Assembly: GCA_016630905.1 (NCBI GenBank)
Contig: WBMQ01000003.1
Location: forward strand, 1,860,001 to 1,924,000
From: Capillidium heterosporum
Taxonomy: Eukaryota > Entomophthoromycota > Entomophthoromycetes > Entomophthorales > Capillidiaceae
Reading direction: 5' to 3'
Length of the DNA stretch: 64,000 bases
Both the position numbers and the translations under genes were made by a program. Of the stretch, positions 1-10,201 are shown one piece after another (position 1 is the first letter of the stretch; the number at the start of each line of letters is the position of its first letter). The notes under the pieces are model-generated. The model worked only from the letters and a program-made list of their open reading frames with translations, did no database searches and was not told where the DNA came from.

Positions 1-447
1 TTCGCCGAGAAAACAGTATCTCAATATTTCGGCACGCTCCCAGCTATCTTTGCCGAGGAGGGGATTGTTGGGAATCAATTCAGCAACTTATAGTATGTGA
101 GTTTGAAAATCATAGGTAAAAAAGTTACCATAGTAAGCTATAGCGCTAGATTCGGTGAGGATTCTACCGTCCTTAAGTTCAAGCGTAGGGGCCTGGCCCA
201 GTGGAAACTTAGCCAAGTAAGAGGGGTTTTTTGTATCTTTCATTTGGAAGTTTGAAATAGTATCTACTTGGACATTGGAAAACGTAGCTACGATGGTCAC
301 TTTGCTAAACTTGAAGATGTCAGCTGATACTTTATATTTCTTTATTACCCTTGGATTACCGGCTTGACCGTACAGCGTCTACAGTATTTGGATGTTGGTT
401 AATAAAAGTTGTTGGATTCAAAGAATTGTACTTACGCCGATGGGCAT
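1..447 (-). CDS. Elongation factor 1B-gamma, 5' part (runs off window)
   Basis: This encodes the N-terminal GST-like domain of eEF1B-gamma, the structural subunit of the nucleotide exchange complex for eEF1A in cytosolic translation. Exons read on the minus strand are 447-436, 378-129 and 86-1 (open at the window edge), with GT-AG introns of 57 and 42 bases. The first exon encodes only MPIG. After splicing the protein continues TLYGQAGNPR, then has the GST-fold signature FPLGQAPTLELKDG and ESSAIAYYVAELIP, followed by NNPLLGKDSWERAEI. This matches the start and the GST N-domain of eEF1B-gamma. A plain glutathione transferase is the alternative, but the TLY start and the NNPLLG stretch favour eEF1B-gamma. 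A TATAAA lies at 497-502 on the same strand, about 50 bases before the ATG. The tiny first exon is typical of fungal translation-factor genes. Confidence 0.83.
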
Positions 448-915
448 TTTAAGTTTGTTGAGTTGAATAACCTTTGATGCCAACCTTTTCAGCCCATTTA
501 TATTTTTCTACTTTGGCAAGTTTAGATGATCTAAGTTTCGTTAATTTTCAACTTTGTGCCTTTAACTAGTAATCTAAAAAAGTAAATTGTATCCCCATGA
601 AGTTTCATGAAGAGAGATATATTTTAAATAATGGATGCACAGTGTAATATACGAATATCTGAAACGTTACTACATCCCCAGATCTGCACAGCAAACCATG
701 TGGCTTATACAAATTAGTCACACAGCATGGGAAATTCGAGGCTGGTACCTCGGCTGGATCGCTGTTCGCTTTCGGTGCAGTTCCAAACCTTCCAATTTTA
801 GCTTCTGATTTGACAAATATATCTAGCCTTATATCAATAAAATGTCTATAAGGCTATCGTAGCTGGTTATTTGTAAGTATATATTTGTTAAAAACATATA
901 ATAAAAAAATGTGTT
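448..915. other. Intergenic; promoter side of eEF1B-gamma
   Basis: There is no coding signal on either strand. The stretch holds the TATAAA at 497-502 (minus strand) that fits the eEF1B-gamma promoter, and the 3' flank of the broken oxidase gene. Confidence 0.5.
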
Positions 916-2637
916 TTAAATATGGTGCATATTGCCACCCCAAACCTTGTTGAGCTTTCGAGCTTCGTCAACGTGGCCATCTTTGACCAAAATATGTAGA
1001 ACACCACGCAGTGCAGCGTTCAAAGCACCACCGACCCAACCGCTATGGTGATAAGTGGAGTCAACGGTGAAGACGGTGTTAGCTTCCATATTAGCAAAGG
1101 GAGGTAAGTCCTGCATTTTCTCTTCCAAAGTATTGTAGTGAGCAAAACCAAAGGGCATTAGGATCTTGCTGCCAGCAGTGACGCTTAATATTTCCCTTTT
1201 TATAACTTTGGCGCACCTTTTCACCGTGCATTTGGACCAGTTCGTCGATGGCCAGCATCTCGAACTCTTCGATAGTGGTACTCTCATGGGTTTCTAGGTT
1301 GTCTACAAAGACGTAGGATGCAATTATGACTTTAGAATTACCATGGCTTGGGTATACAGTAGTTTTTAATATGGTGTCTTCTTTAGTATACTGACCACTG
1401 TATTCCTTGGAATTCCAAAACTTTTTTTCAAACTTGAGTAGGACTTTGCAAGAGCCAGCAATGTGCTGAGTGTTGATGCTTTTGGTAAGAGCCTTAGAAA
1501 AAGTAAGAAGTTTCCACTGTCGGACCGAAGTTACGGGAGCTGCAACGATGGCATAATCATACTGGGCTTCAGAGTCGGATTGATCCAAATTGATGTTTGA
1601 TTTGTATTTAAGGGTGACTTTTTCAGTAAAATCTAACTGGTGGACCTTGCTGTACTTGATAGGAATTCGTTTCTTGATGAAGGTCTTGTGAAGTATATTG
1701 GGAAATCGGAACATACCGCCTTCAAGTTGCTCCTAGTTGTGATAGCGGGTGTAGTCTGGATTTTTAGTGAAGCCAAAGGTAAATGGAATAATTTCAAGTT
1801 TATCAACTGGGTTAGGGGTAATATTATTCAAATAGTCAATCAGTTTGTAAACGATGTTGATGGTGGTATCTTCACGGATTATACCATCTGAGTATGTAAA
1901 ATTCCTGAAGAAGCGCATAGCGCCTAGTTCGTTGTAATCGTAACGGCTTCCATCTGGGAAACTGTAGGTCCAGATCCTTCCACCAACTCGCTTGCTGTTG
2001 GACTCAATCATTTCAGTCTTATATTTCAAATTGATGGAGTTGAAGAGCAAAGCGCTGAACATACCGGACATACCAGCGCCTACGATACCAACAGTTTTAG
2101 GAAACTGATTGGCAGCAAAGGATCCAGATTTCTTGAAGCCTTTGACGGCGTCGTACCTCCAAGCGTTGTCCTCATCGTCATAGTTAAATTCACTGGAGAT
2201 TAGGCTGAATGGTTTACCTTGTCTTACAAAAAAGACTCTTGCCATGCCTTGACACAAATATTAGAATATGAGGTAAGACCTTCCCTAGATGGAGTAGCCC
2301 AGGTGAATTTGGTTGGTTTTGAGACTCCAATTTCAACATCGCCAATAAATTGGTCATTATGATCGGAATCACAAGTACCATAGGTAAACTTCAAGGTCTT
2401 TATTTCCACTTTAGAAGTGTAAATAACGTTAGTGTTTATGAGGGAGTCTTTAGGTACTTGGTTGGTCTTGAAATTCAAGACAGCAGCCTGATTGAGAGGG
2501 TAAAGCCCAGCTTGATGTGCAGCTAGTGCAGCGAGAATGGAAGTAGCAATCTGACTTAGGTGGAGCTCAGAGGTGTAGAGGAGCCTAAGTAAAAGTAGGA
2601 GAAAGACAAATATAATCACTATCAAACGATCAACCAT
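916..2637 (-). pseudogene. L-amino-acid oxidase-like flavoprotein, broken
   Basis: This is a remnant of a secreted FAD-dependent L-amino-acid oxidase, which would oxidatively deaminate amino acids to keto acids, ammonia and H2O2. The start at 2637 gives a strong hydrophobic signal peptide (MVDRLIVIIFVFLLLLLRLL). The dinucleotide-binding motif VGIVGAGMSG, the ESNSKRVGGRI segment and a C-terminal DSTYHHSGWVGGALNAA flavin-site block are all recognisable. A frame change near 2230 can be explained by a 35-base GT-AG intron. At 1736-1734 there is an in-frame TAG, and there the N-terminal FAD part is joined directly to the EGGMFRFPN block. About 100 or more residues of the substrate and helical domain expected there are missing. 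A further one-base frame change lies near 1150, at the QQDPNA block, with no splice sites. The stop plus internal loss make a working enzyme unlikely. Confidence 0.75.
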
Positions 2638-3227
2638 GTTCGCATTGGAAGTAAACAGAATACGATAGGTGCCTATTTAACTGACAATCTTTTTCCCATG
2701 AACTACAGCCTAATTCCGGAATGTTGATACGCGGTAATCCGTTTGAGAATAATGTTAGCATCTAACATTCAAAGAATGAATCTCACTCACTGTGGTTTAT
2801 ATTAAAGTTTTGAATGTTAATTTGAAGGCATCATTTTTACAACCCTATAAACTATATCAAAAAACTTCATAAAAATCTGGTAGATTACTTTAAATAAGGT
2901 TTGCTAAAATTGCAACTATCTGTTATTAAATCTAAATGTTATATTAATACATGTCTTCAATTAATATTTACCTTATAATGAATCTGTCCAGAAAAACTAA
3001 GCAATCTTTACCAGTTCAATCGTAAAAATTACAGTTTCTTTGATTGGATTGGTGATTACCCTAAATATACGGCGGAAGTTTCTAAAAATTTACATTGCTA
3101 AATTCCAAAATAAAAATTAATAGCAACCAACCAAACTAATTTAGCTATCAGTTGATTTACGTAGATATATATTAAGATTAAAAGTAACGGGGTTATTGTA
3201 TCTATTAGTTTCAGCTTAAAATTAAGA
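2638..3227. other. AT-rich intergenic DNA
   Basis: I see no gene or repeat here. The left part would have been the promoter region of the broken oxidase. Confidence 0.4.
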
Positions 3228-3232
3228 TGCCA

Positions 3233-4268
3233 TGTAACAACCCTGGTCGTCACAATCCCGGCTATTAGGTTATAGACCTATTCTTTTCTTAGATTCCCTT
3301 CCTCTTGTTATTTCTTACTAATTTTCAAATTCTTTTTGTTTCCCAATTCATAACTATCCTAGTTACGAATCCACCTCACATATCAATTATTTCGATTACC
3401 TTTACTATTTTCTTAGACTTGACCATAACTTGTGAATTTCAATAATTAGCAGTACATTAACCGGTTCATACCTTCCAACAATGGAAACGCACCAGTAGTA
3501 GTTAATAGAATTACTGGCCCTTTTGGATAAACTTGGTAAACACTCAAGTAATCTATAAAATAGTGGATTGCTGAAGGGGAATCCAATCCTGCTAACATCA
3601 CTACAACCAAGGTACTAAAAGGATATTTAAACTCCTTGGTGACTACCAAAAGCCGGCATCTTGACAACGTTCCACCTCGCTATTTTCTAAATAGCTGTTA
3701 CTCACCCCCTGTCCCTAGCCATAGCTGTTCCCAGCAGCCTGATCTCGCCCTTTGTCCCTAAATAAACTTATACTTTACCCGTACTTTTACTTTCGGCATA
3801 GTAATACTATGTGGTCTAGTCTCCCTGTCCTTCCAGCCTCCTATTACCTTTTGACGATCCTCGCTACCCTCGGATCTCATCTTCTTTGGGCAATTAATGT
3901 TACTAATACCGTCTACCCCTTTGAACCAACGTTGACCTATCAACCAACCCATACTTTTGACCAACACTGTGGCACTAGTGGTTGCGCAACCACCACCTAG
4001 CCGGCCCCCTTTAGTTCAGCACCACTCCACTTCCAAGTCCCAACCCGTCTCTTCGGTCCCCTCCTGGAACTGGGACTTGACTATCATTGTATGGGCACTC
4101 CTTATGTTGTACTTCCTTCACCTGGCTGTCCGGCCTGCCATCTGGAGAATTCAAGCCTTTGTCACCAATGCAGTGGTGGGCCTTCTACTTTCCTAACCTA
4201 CCATGTCATGAGTTCCCAATATGATGCCATCATTGACTGGATCCAGCAATACCTCCCTGGACCTTATA
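3233..4268 (+). mobile_element. Solo LTR, subfamily A1, with target duplication
   Basis: A solo LTR related to those of the intact Gypsy element at 54-60 kb, in the opposite orientation. It starts TGTAACAACC and ends in CCTTATA (ancestral CA now TA). It is flanked by the 5-bp duplication TGCCA at 3228-3232 and 4269-4273. It has a TATTTAAA promoter box near 3622, the conserved leader CATCTTGACAACGTTCC near 3656, an AATAAA near 3762, and from about 3810 a decayed coding stretch matching the gag N-terminus (PASYYLLTILATLGSHLLWA, then WNWDLTIIVWALLM in another frame). U3 differs strongly from the intact element while the protein-coding part is well conserved. Confidence 0.87.
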
Positions 4269-4780
4269 TGCCACTTTATTCAGGTAAATTGTACCATCTC
4301 TTGATGTTGAACTTAAACAGAACCATATAAGTATATAATCCTTTAACCAGTGAGTTTCTTTTTAATCGAAATGTAAAATTTGCTGGTTAACAGTGTTAGA
4401 AGATTAACTTTGATTACTAGCTATCGGAATAGCAGTAGGGAACTTGGATGTCTATAGTATAGGAATTTAGTGATAGAATCAATTTTTTGAACCCATTCCA
4501 GCATATTGTACATCTATCAGCAAGCTATCACACCTACAGGAAAATCTCAGTTTGTTGAGATGGATCAAAATCTGTTTGATTACCTACAGGTGCAACACTA
4601 TGAAGTCTTTAGTTGATAATACTATCTGTTATCCCTCTTCAAATGAGTTTTAGATGGAGTAAAAAGTAATCCTGTCAAAGTTGACGAAATTTTCCCAGCA
4701 TTAGCTGGTGTATAAAACTCACGTCTATCCATTTTTACGACTGGATTAGCAAATATAACAAATATTCTTTATCAGTTTCA

Positions 4781-4912
4781 TTTGTCGAATACTGATTCCA
4801 GCAAACTAGATAAATTTGCGTAATTTTTAGCCTAATATTTAACGTTATGGAACAGTGTAAAGTCGAAATTACGTAAATAATACAGTTTGCTGGAATCCAG
4901 TATTTGAAAATA
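4781..4912. repeat. Long imperfect inverted repeat (about 40-bp arms)
   Basis: The left arm (about 4786-4827) and right arm (about 4865-4907) are reverse complements with a few mismatches. The core ATTCCAGCAAACT pairs with AGTTTGCTGGAAT, flanked by paired TACTG/CAGTA and GTAATTT/AAATTAC segments, around a loop of roughly 35 bases. The rest of 4274-5058 shows no gene. The hairpin could be a miniature inverted-repeat element or chance-preserved palindromic DNA upstream of the F-box gene. Confidence 0.75.
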
Positions 4913-5058
4913 GGTTTACTGTAAATTGCCAATATCCTACAAATATGGTGTAAAGCCACTCCATCATTTTCAATTTTAAGCGCATATACATTTATAGACA
5001 TTAGAGCACTAGAAGACTTGCCCAACCCAGCTTTTTATATTTATGCGACAAAAGACCT

Positions 5059-6652
5059 ATGGATTTTGCCAACTTACCCACGTTAGTTTTAGAGGCCATA
5101 TTCAACTTGTTCAACGCTACTGCTTTAAGAAATTTACAACTGGTATGTAGGAGTTGGAGATTAACTTTGGTGCCTATTGTTTGGCGTACTTTACCTTTTA
5201 GTATAGAAGATGAGGTAAATGTAAAAGTTTATTTTTCTAATTGGAATTCTTTTATTTTAATTTAAATAGCCCATTCTGTGGTGCTTACTAGATAAGTATG
5301 GGAAGTATGTCAAACGAATTGAGCCGCCGCTCCCAGTTAAAGCTTTGTATAGCCTTAACCACTGTTGTCCTTATTTATCGGTAGGACACTTTGTACTGCC
5401 AAATTCGAACGACCTAGAGTTGCTTTTAAAGATGCGCATAAAAACCAAGCTGAAGTTAAAGGAACTGACGCTCACATTGCTGTTTCATATAACAAATTGG
5501 CCACGTATCGAAGGGTTTGTTGACAATGAGCTTTGTGGGATAGACAGTTTGACCATCAACTACCTATTTTCCGACATAAGTCAGCCTTTCTTCCAAGGGT
5601 TCTACAGACACAGTATACGGAAGTTGACGTTACAAGCCAACTTATTTCCCAAACATATTTTAACTTACGTAAACGATACCTTCCCCAACTTGAAGCAGTT
5701 ACACGTGCACGGTAAGTTTAGTTCGTTTCCCGAGTCAGCACCTACACCACCTTTAGATAACTTGGAAAGTTTAACTTCATTGAAAATAGTTTCCGATGTC
5801 GATAGTAGGTTCGTCAACCTGATGGAGCGCTATAAGTCGGCGTTACCAGGAGCAACTGTACTACCTCATCATCTCACCCATGTACGTAGTAGTACTACCC
5901 CACCCCTCTTTCAAAGTCCTAGGCTTCTCAATAACTTGAAAGAGTTGGTTTTGGACGTCTTTCCACCTTGGATTGGGGTGCAACAGTTCATCTTTGGATT
6001 CGCTTGGTCCGAGCTATGCATGGTTTGGGTAGCTTGTGATATCATGCTGAACATCGATCTTCATTTCGTCAGTCTACGATGGGTAACTTCGCTTAAGCTT
6101 AAAGGTCTATCCCGTACCAACATGCTAGCTAATTTGGGTATTATTTTATCTGACTCCTTCCCAAATCTGATAAATGTTGAGTTGGATGGGGAGTTGGTCG
6201 ACCAAGACTTTCAAACTCTGGTGCTGAATAATAAAAACAGATACGAACGAACTAGATCCTGTAGAATTCGATGCCTTACGATAGACAGTACTATCTTCTT
6301 CCTTGGTAACTGGTTTCTGAAATGGTGGGCTTCTAATCCATTACCCATGCTACAAGCTTTGAATCTCAACCTGACTGTCACTAAGCGAAGCCTGGAATGC
6401 GACACATCCGATATAGAAAGAGAATCAACCAACCTTTTGCAATTTGAACGACCGAGCTTAGCTTATATGCTGGTACTCTATGTAAATATTTGGACTGATT
6501 ATCGGACTACCTTGGAAGCTACCAATAGTTTGCTAAAACATTGCTCGCTTTTGTGTACTGTTACGCAGTTGAAGACCAAAGTTTGTATGCCATCCTTAGT
6601 TTCCTTTTTAGTTTTGGTGCATGGGTGTACAATAGATAACCGATGCCAGTGA
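5059..6652 (+). CDS. F-box protein with leucine-rich-like region
   Basis: Two exons, 5059-5214 and 5270-6652, are joined across a 55-base GT-AG intron in frame, giving 512 residues. The N-terminus reads DFANLPTLVLEAIFNLFNAT then LQLVCRSWRLTLVPIVWRTL. This is the F-box pattern (LP..VL..IF......L..L.LVCR.W) that binds Skp1 in SCF ubiquitin ligases. The remainder has irregular leucine-rich spacing such as LKQLHVHGKF, LKELVLDVFPP and LQALNLNLTV, typical of degenerate LRR substrate-binding regions in fungal F-box proteins. The substrate cannot be told from sequence. The C-terminus (from about 6480) is less LRR-like. The ATG is followed immediately by the F-box, which supports the start. Confidence 0.72.
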
Positions 6653-7059
6653 ATTTTAGATTTTTGTGTATATATGTTCATTTTAAATAAACTTATTTTG
6701 TGTGTATAGAGTCAAATATAGTGATGATAGGTCATGGAGATATTTTAAAAGTATTCTGTTGAATTTGATTCTAATAAATGGATTTTGGATAAATCCCCTT
6801 TGGGTTAAATTATTTTTGAACTTTATGATAAGGTAACTATCTGAATTATTGGCTATTTAAAACTTGGGCTTTGATCTGTGTGTGAAATACGGGCATAAAA
6901 TTTGATTCCAATAAAAGTTTGATTTATTTGGTTTCAATGGGTTTGAATCTCCTCAATCACTTTACGAATTTAATATGCTTGATTTTGCTAAATTTTGATG
7001 CTTGTTTCCATCCCTTGCTGCCATAGATATAGATATAGACATAGAACCAATTAATCAAA
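6653..7059. other. Intergenic between F-box and dus genes
   Basis: A short AT-rich spacer. AATAAA near 6686 is placed to serve the F-box mRNA. There is no other coding signal. Confidence 0.4.
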
Positions 7060-8335
7060 ATGAAGCTATTAACAAAACTCCCACTAATTAATTTTATTAA
7101 ACACCAACCACAATACGCGACTTTAACTAAAAATTTACTGGAAAAGATAAGTGTAGCTCCTATGGTCGATGTAACAACTTGTCACTTCAACTACCTACTA
7201 CGACTCCTCACCAACTCCAACTTACCGATCCTATACAGTGAGATGATACATTGTAATGCCGTTCTAGAGCTGGAAAATTCTGGAAGGTTGGATTTTTGGT
7301 TGGGTGAAGCTGACAAGGATACCAACTTTATCATCCAACTTGCTGGTTCCGATGAAAAAGTGTTGGAAAAAAGTTCCCAGATTTTGGTCAAAAGTTTACC
7401 CAACTTGAAAGCTATCAATTTTAACCTGGGATGTCCTTCTACAACCGTTCAGGTAAGTGTATTGTTTAAATTTTATTTATAGTTTAATAAGAGTAGGCTG
7501 GAATGTTTGGAGCTATACTTATGAAAGATAAGCAAAAGTCAGCAGCATGCATTCGAGCCATTGAGAGAGGCTGTCAAGACAAAGTCCCGGTTACCGTCAA
7601 AACTAGGTTGGGAGTCGATGAATTTGATTCAGAAGAATTTATCGTTGATTTTGTATTAGAAAAATTGAATGAACTCGTACTTATAGCTTTATTTTCATAT
7701 AGATAGATTATCTGAGTAAGAATACGCAAGTTGACGACTTTATCATACATGCTCGTAAATGTCTGTTGAAAGGTCTATCACCCGATAAGAACCGTAGCGT
7801 ACCACCTCTAAATTACGATAGGGTAATCAAATTGACCAATTACTTTAAAAATAAGAGATTTGTCATCAATGGAGGTTTCAACAGCTTAGAGCTTTGCAAA
7901 CAGTTTACAGAGGAAAGCAAAAAATACTTACCTAGTAATTTGAGAGGCGTTATGGTAGGTAGAAAAGGTACTCATTCTATTTTATGTTCATTTAACTGAA
8001 ATATATATTTAAAAGTTATGGACAGCCCCAGGTTCCTTATCGATTTAATACAGCTCATCGACTCCAACTATCGAATGGAAAACTCTACTACAAGCTGCTT
8101 GAATCGAATCTTACCCGAGTATAGAAACTACTACGCTCGTATGCGTAAGTCAGGGCACCGTCCTAATGCTCTTTACCACCCGTTACGGATGCTAGTACCG
8201 GGAAACCCTGGTAGGAGGCTTCGACAGCATATGCAGGAGTTGGATATCCACAGAAAAGTAAAGTTGGCTGACTTTCAGTTTGATGAAAAAGTGGAATTGG
8301 AGATTTTGGATAGGTTGTTTGAAGGTTTGGTTTAG
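7060..8335 (+). CDS. tRNA-dihydrouridine synthase, DusA type
   Basis: An FMN- and NADPH-dependent enzyme that reduces uridines in the tRNA D-loop. Four exons, 7060-7452, 7497-7652, 7703-7967 and 8016-8335, are joined by introns of 44, 50 and 48 bases to give 377 residues. Visible signatures are SVAPMVDVTTCHF at the start of the TIM barrel, YSEM, FIIQLAGSD, NFNLGCPS with the catalytic cysteine at residue 125, VTVKTRLGVDEFDS, FIIHARKCLLKGLSPDKNR with PPLNYDRV, and VINGG and GVMVGRK of the FMN-phosphate site. The 50-base second intron was chosen because it joins VDF to IDYLSK as in DusA proteins. A donor 24 bases later would leave a 26-base intron. The HARK...GLSP..NR..PPL block is the DusA hallmark and is not seen in the usual fungal Dus1-4 types. 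The first 20-25 residues could be a mitochondrial targeting peptide. Confidence 0.85.
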
Positions 8336-9031
8336 TAGAACTTTACCCTTTGGATGTTGAGTTTACGATAGAGGTATTTCAGGATAGGCAGTTTAATCCT
8401 TTAGGTCATCTACAAGTAATGATGTATAATAGCTCTAATTAAAAATATAGAACAGTTTCATGGAAAATTTCTTGGTATGTACAAATAGATGCTATTTTTA
8501 AAAAAACCAATATAAAGTATAGGCTATTGTTGATTTTAATAAACAGTTTACTAATATATTTTAGGGAGCAGCATAAGTTTCATTAGAAACTAATCTTTAC
8601 ATTGCTATTGCTTTCCTATGTTTTATATTTATAAAGTTGACTTACACTTTACACTTCAAATTTCATCAAAAATTTCTGGGGCGACATCTGTTTAGGACTA
8701 GTTGCAGCGTTCATTCAAATTGATGAGACATCCACTAGTGGATGATTAAAAGTGTTTACAAAGCCTTGTTTATCATCAGCAGATTATAGGCTCACTGCAA
8801 TTACCTACATCTCTATTGCTAAGACACAACTTTATTTACCAATGATTTCAGTATAGTTTTAAGTGCTTCGACAACCTATTGGTTTTAAAGTAATAGCACT
8901 TAAAGAGCCCTGTAGAACCAAGCATATGGATCGACAGTTCGATATAGCTGCAGTATAAAATTACTATAAATTGGATAAGAGTTAACTTATTTTTCTTAAA
9001 ATTACAGTCCAACAGTTATACCAGTATAGGG
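8336..9031. other. Intergenic; promoter of next small gene
   Basis: No gene is seen. A TATAAA-like box at about 8964 lies some 65 bases before the ATG of the secreted protein gene at 9032. Confidence 0.4.
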
Positions 9032-9322
9032 ATGAAAGCCTTTCAAATTGTAACCATCATAATTTTCTTTGACAACGCTTATGCCATCCGAGCTTTACCC
9101 TCGTTCTCAGATTCAACATTAATGTCCTCTGAACCTCCTCATTCATATCCAAGTCTAATTTCCTTTCCACATTCGGAACCAACTTTCTCTGAGCCAACCC
9201 ACCCACATATTGACCAGACTTCCTCATCACATTTGAGACCGATTTCCTTGGGATTTATTTATCCACCATCAAGTATAATTTCTTCCCCGGATTTGGAACC
9301 AACTTTCTCGGAATTTGCTTAA
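9032..9322 (+). CDS. Small secreted Ser/Pro-rich protein
   Basis: An intronless frame of 96 residues. MKAFQIVTIIIFFDNAYA looks like a signal peptide with an AYA cleavage site. The mature part is rich in Ser, Pro, Thr and Phe and contains an imperfect repeat: SEPTFSEPT near residue 48 and LEPTFSEFA at the end. There is no recognisable domain and there are no cysteines in the mature part. Secretion and possible O-glycosylation or cell-wall association are inferences from composition. It is not obviously related to the QSLHLF family further right. A short AT-rich ORF could be chance, but the signal peptide and repeat argue for a gene. Confidence 0.5.
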   Translation: MKAFQIVTIIIFFDNAYAIRALPSFSDSTLMSSEPPHSYPSLISFPHSEPTFSEPTHPHIDQTSSSHLRPISLGFIYPPSSIISSPDLEPTFSEFA

Positions 9323-10201
9323 CTACCTCTAGGAAAATAGCTATTCCAACATCCTCTCTACTCAAATCTATAAATACCTAAACGTATATTTGTACATCTC
9401 CGATCCAAGTTACCAAATATATCCCTACCTCATTACAATACACTCTAGTGACATTGGCAAATAAATATATAAATTCATAATGTTCTATTTTACTAAGCAT
9501 ATTTTTTATTTATAGAAAGTGGTATTTTCTCCTAACATCAACTATTACTATGCTTCAGTTTGAAAAATTGCTATTCTTAGACTTGAATAGTGGGCAGGCA
9601 TAGTTCTCACATACTATATTTTAAAAGCTTTAAACTTGGGTGACTTGTCTAAAACATCTAATGGATGGCGCCAACCCCTTCAAAAGTTTATATTTAGGAC
9701 GGTGGCAACTAGCTGACATACATAGCGGAAAATTAAGGTTAATTAGTACCATCTCAAGCAATTGACAGAGATTGTAATAAATTTTGATCAAAAAACAAAA
9801 CTATTATTAGCTTAATTTTTCATCCTAACAACTTTATATATCAAGGATTAAAAATAAAAGTTTTAAATTTGAAGAGTTGTGAGATCAAAACAACACTAAT
9901 GAAGGATATTTGAGTTATGCTAAAAATTTAGTTGGCTAGTTTATTGGGATATTCCGCTGAAGGTTTATATGGAAGCTGTTCCTTATTTGATTTCTAAGGT
10001 GTCTAAAGGGCAAATCGAGTACAGTAAATAGCTTTTTATCACTATATTTCTTTTTATAGAATATATATATGTAACTATCTATCAAAGTTTCATTCTAATT
10101 TCTTCATTTACACCATTTTTATTAACCATTTAAATAAATCCAAAACTATAAGCCTAAATATAACTATTATCTTTATTTAAATAAGAAAATACAAATACAG
10201 T
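9323..10201. other. Intergenic, AT-rich
   Basis: There is no coding signal. AATAAA-like sequences near 10130 and 10180 lie around the 3' end of the minus-strand reductase gene. Confidence 0.4.

Noticed and set aside
4735-5025. 96-codon minus-strand frame
   Set aside because: It runs through the inverted repeat at 4781-4912 and overlaps the F-box promoter; probably chance.
7677-7702. 26-base intron in the dus gene
   Set aside because: A donor at 7653 gives a normal 50-base intron and joins VDF to IDYLSK as in DusA proteins.
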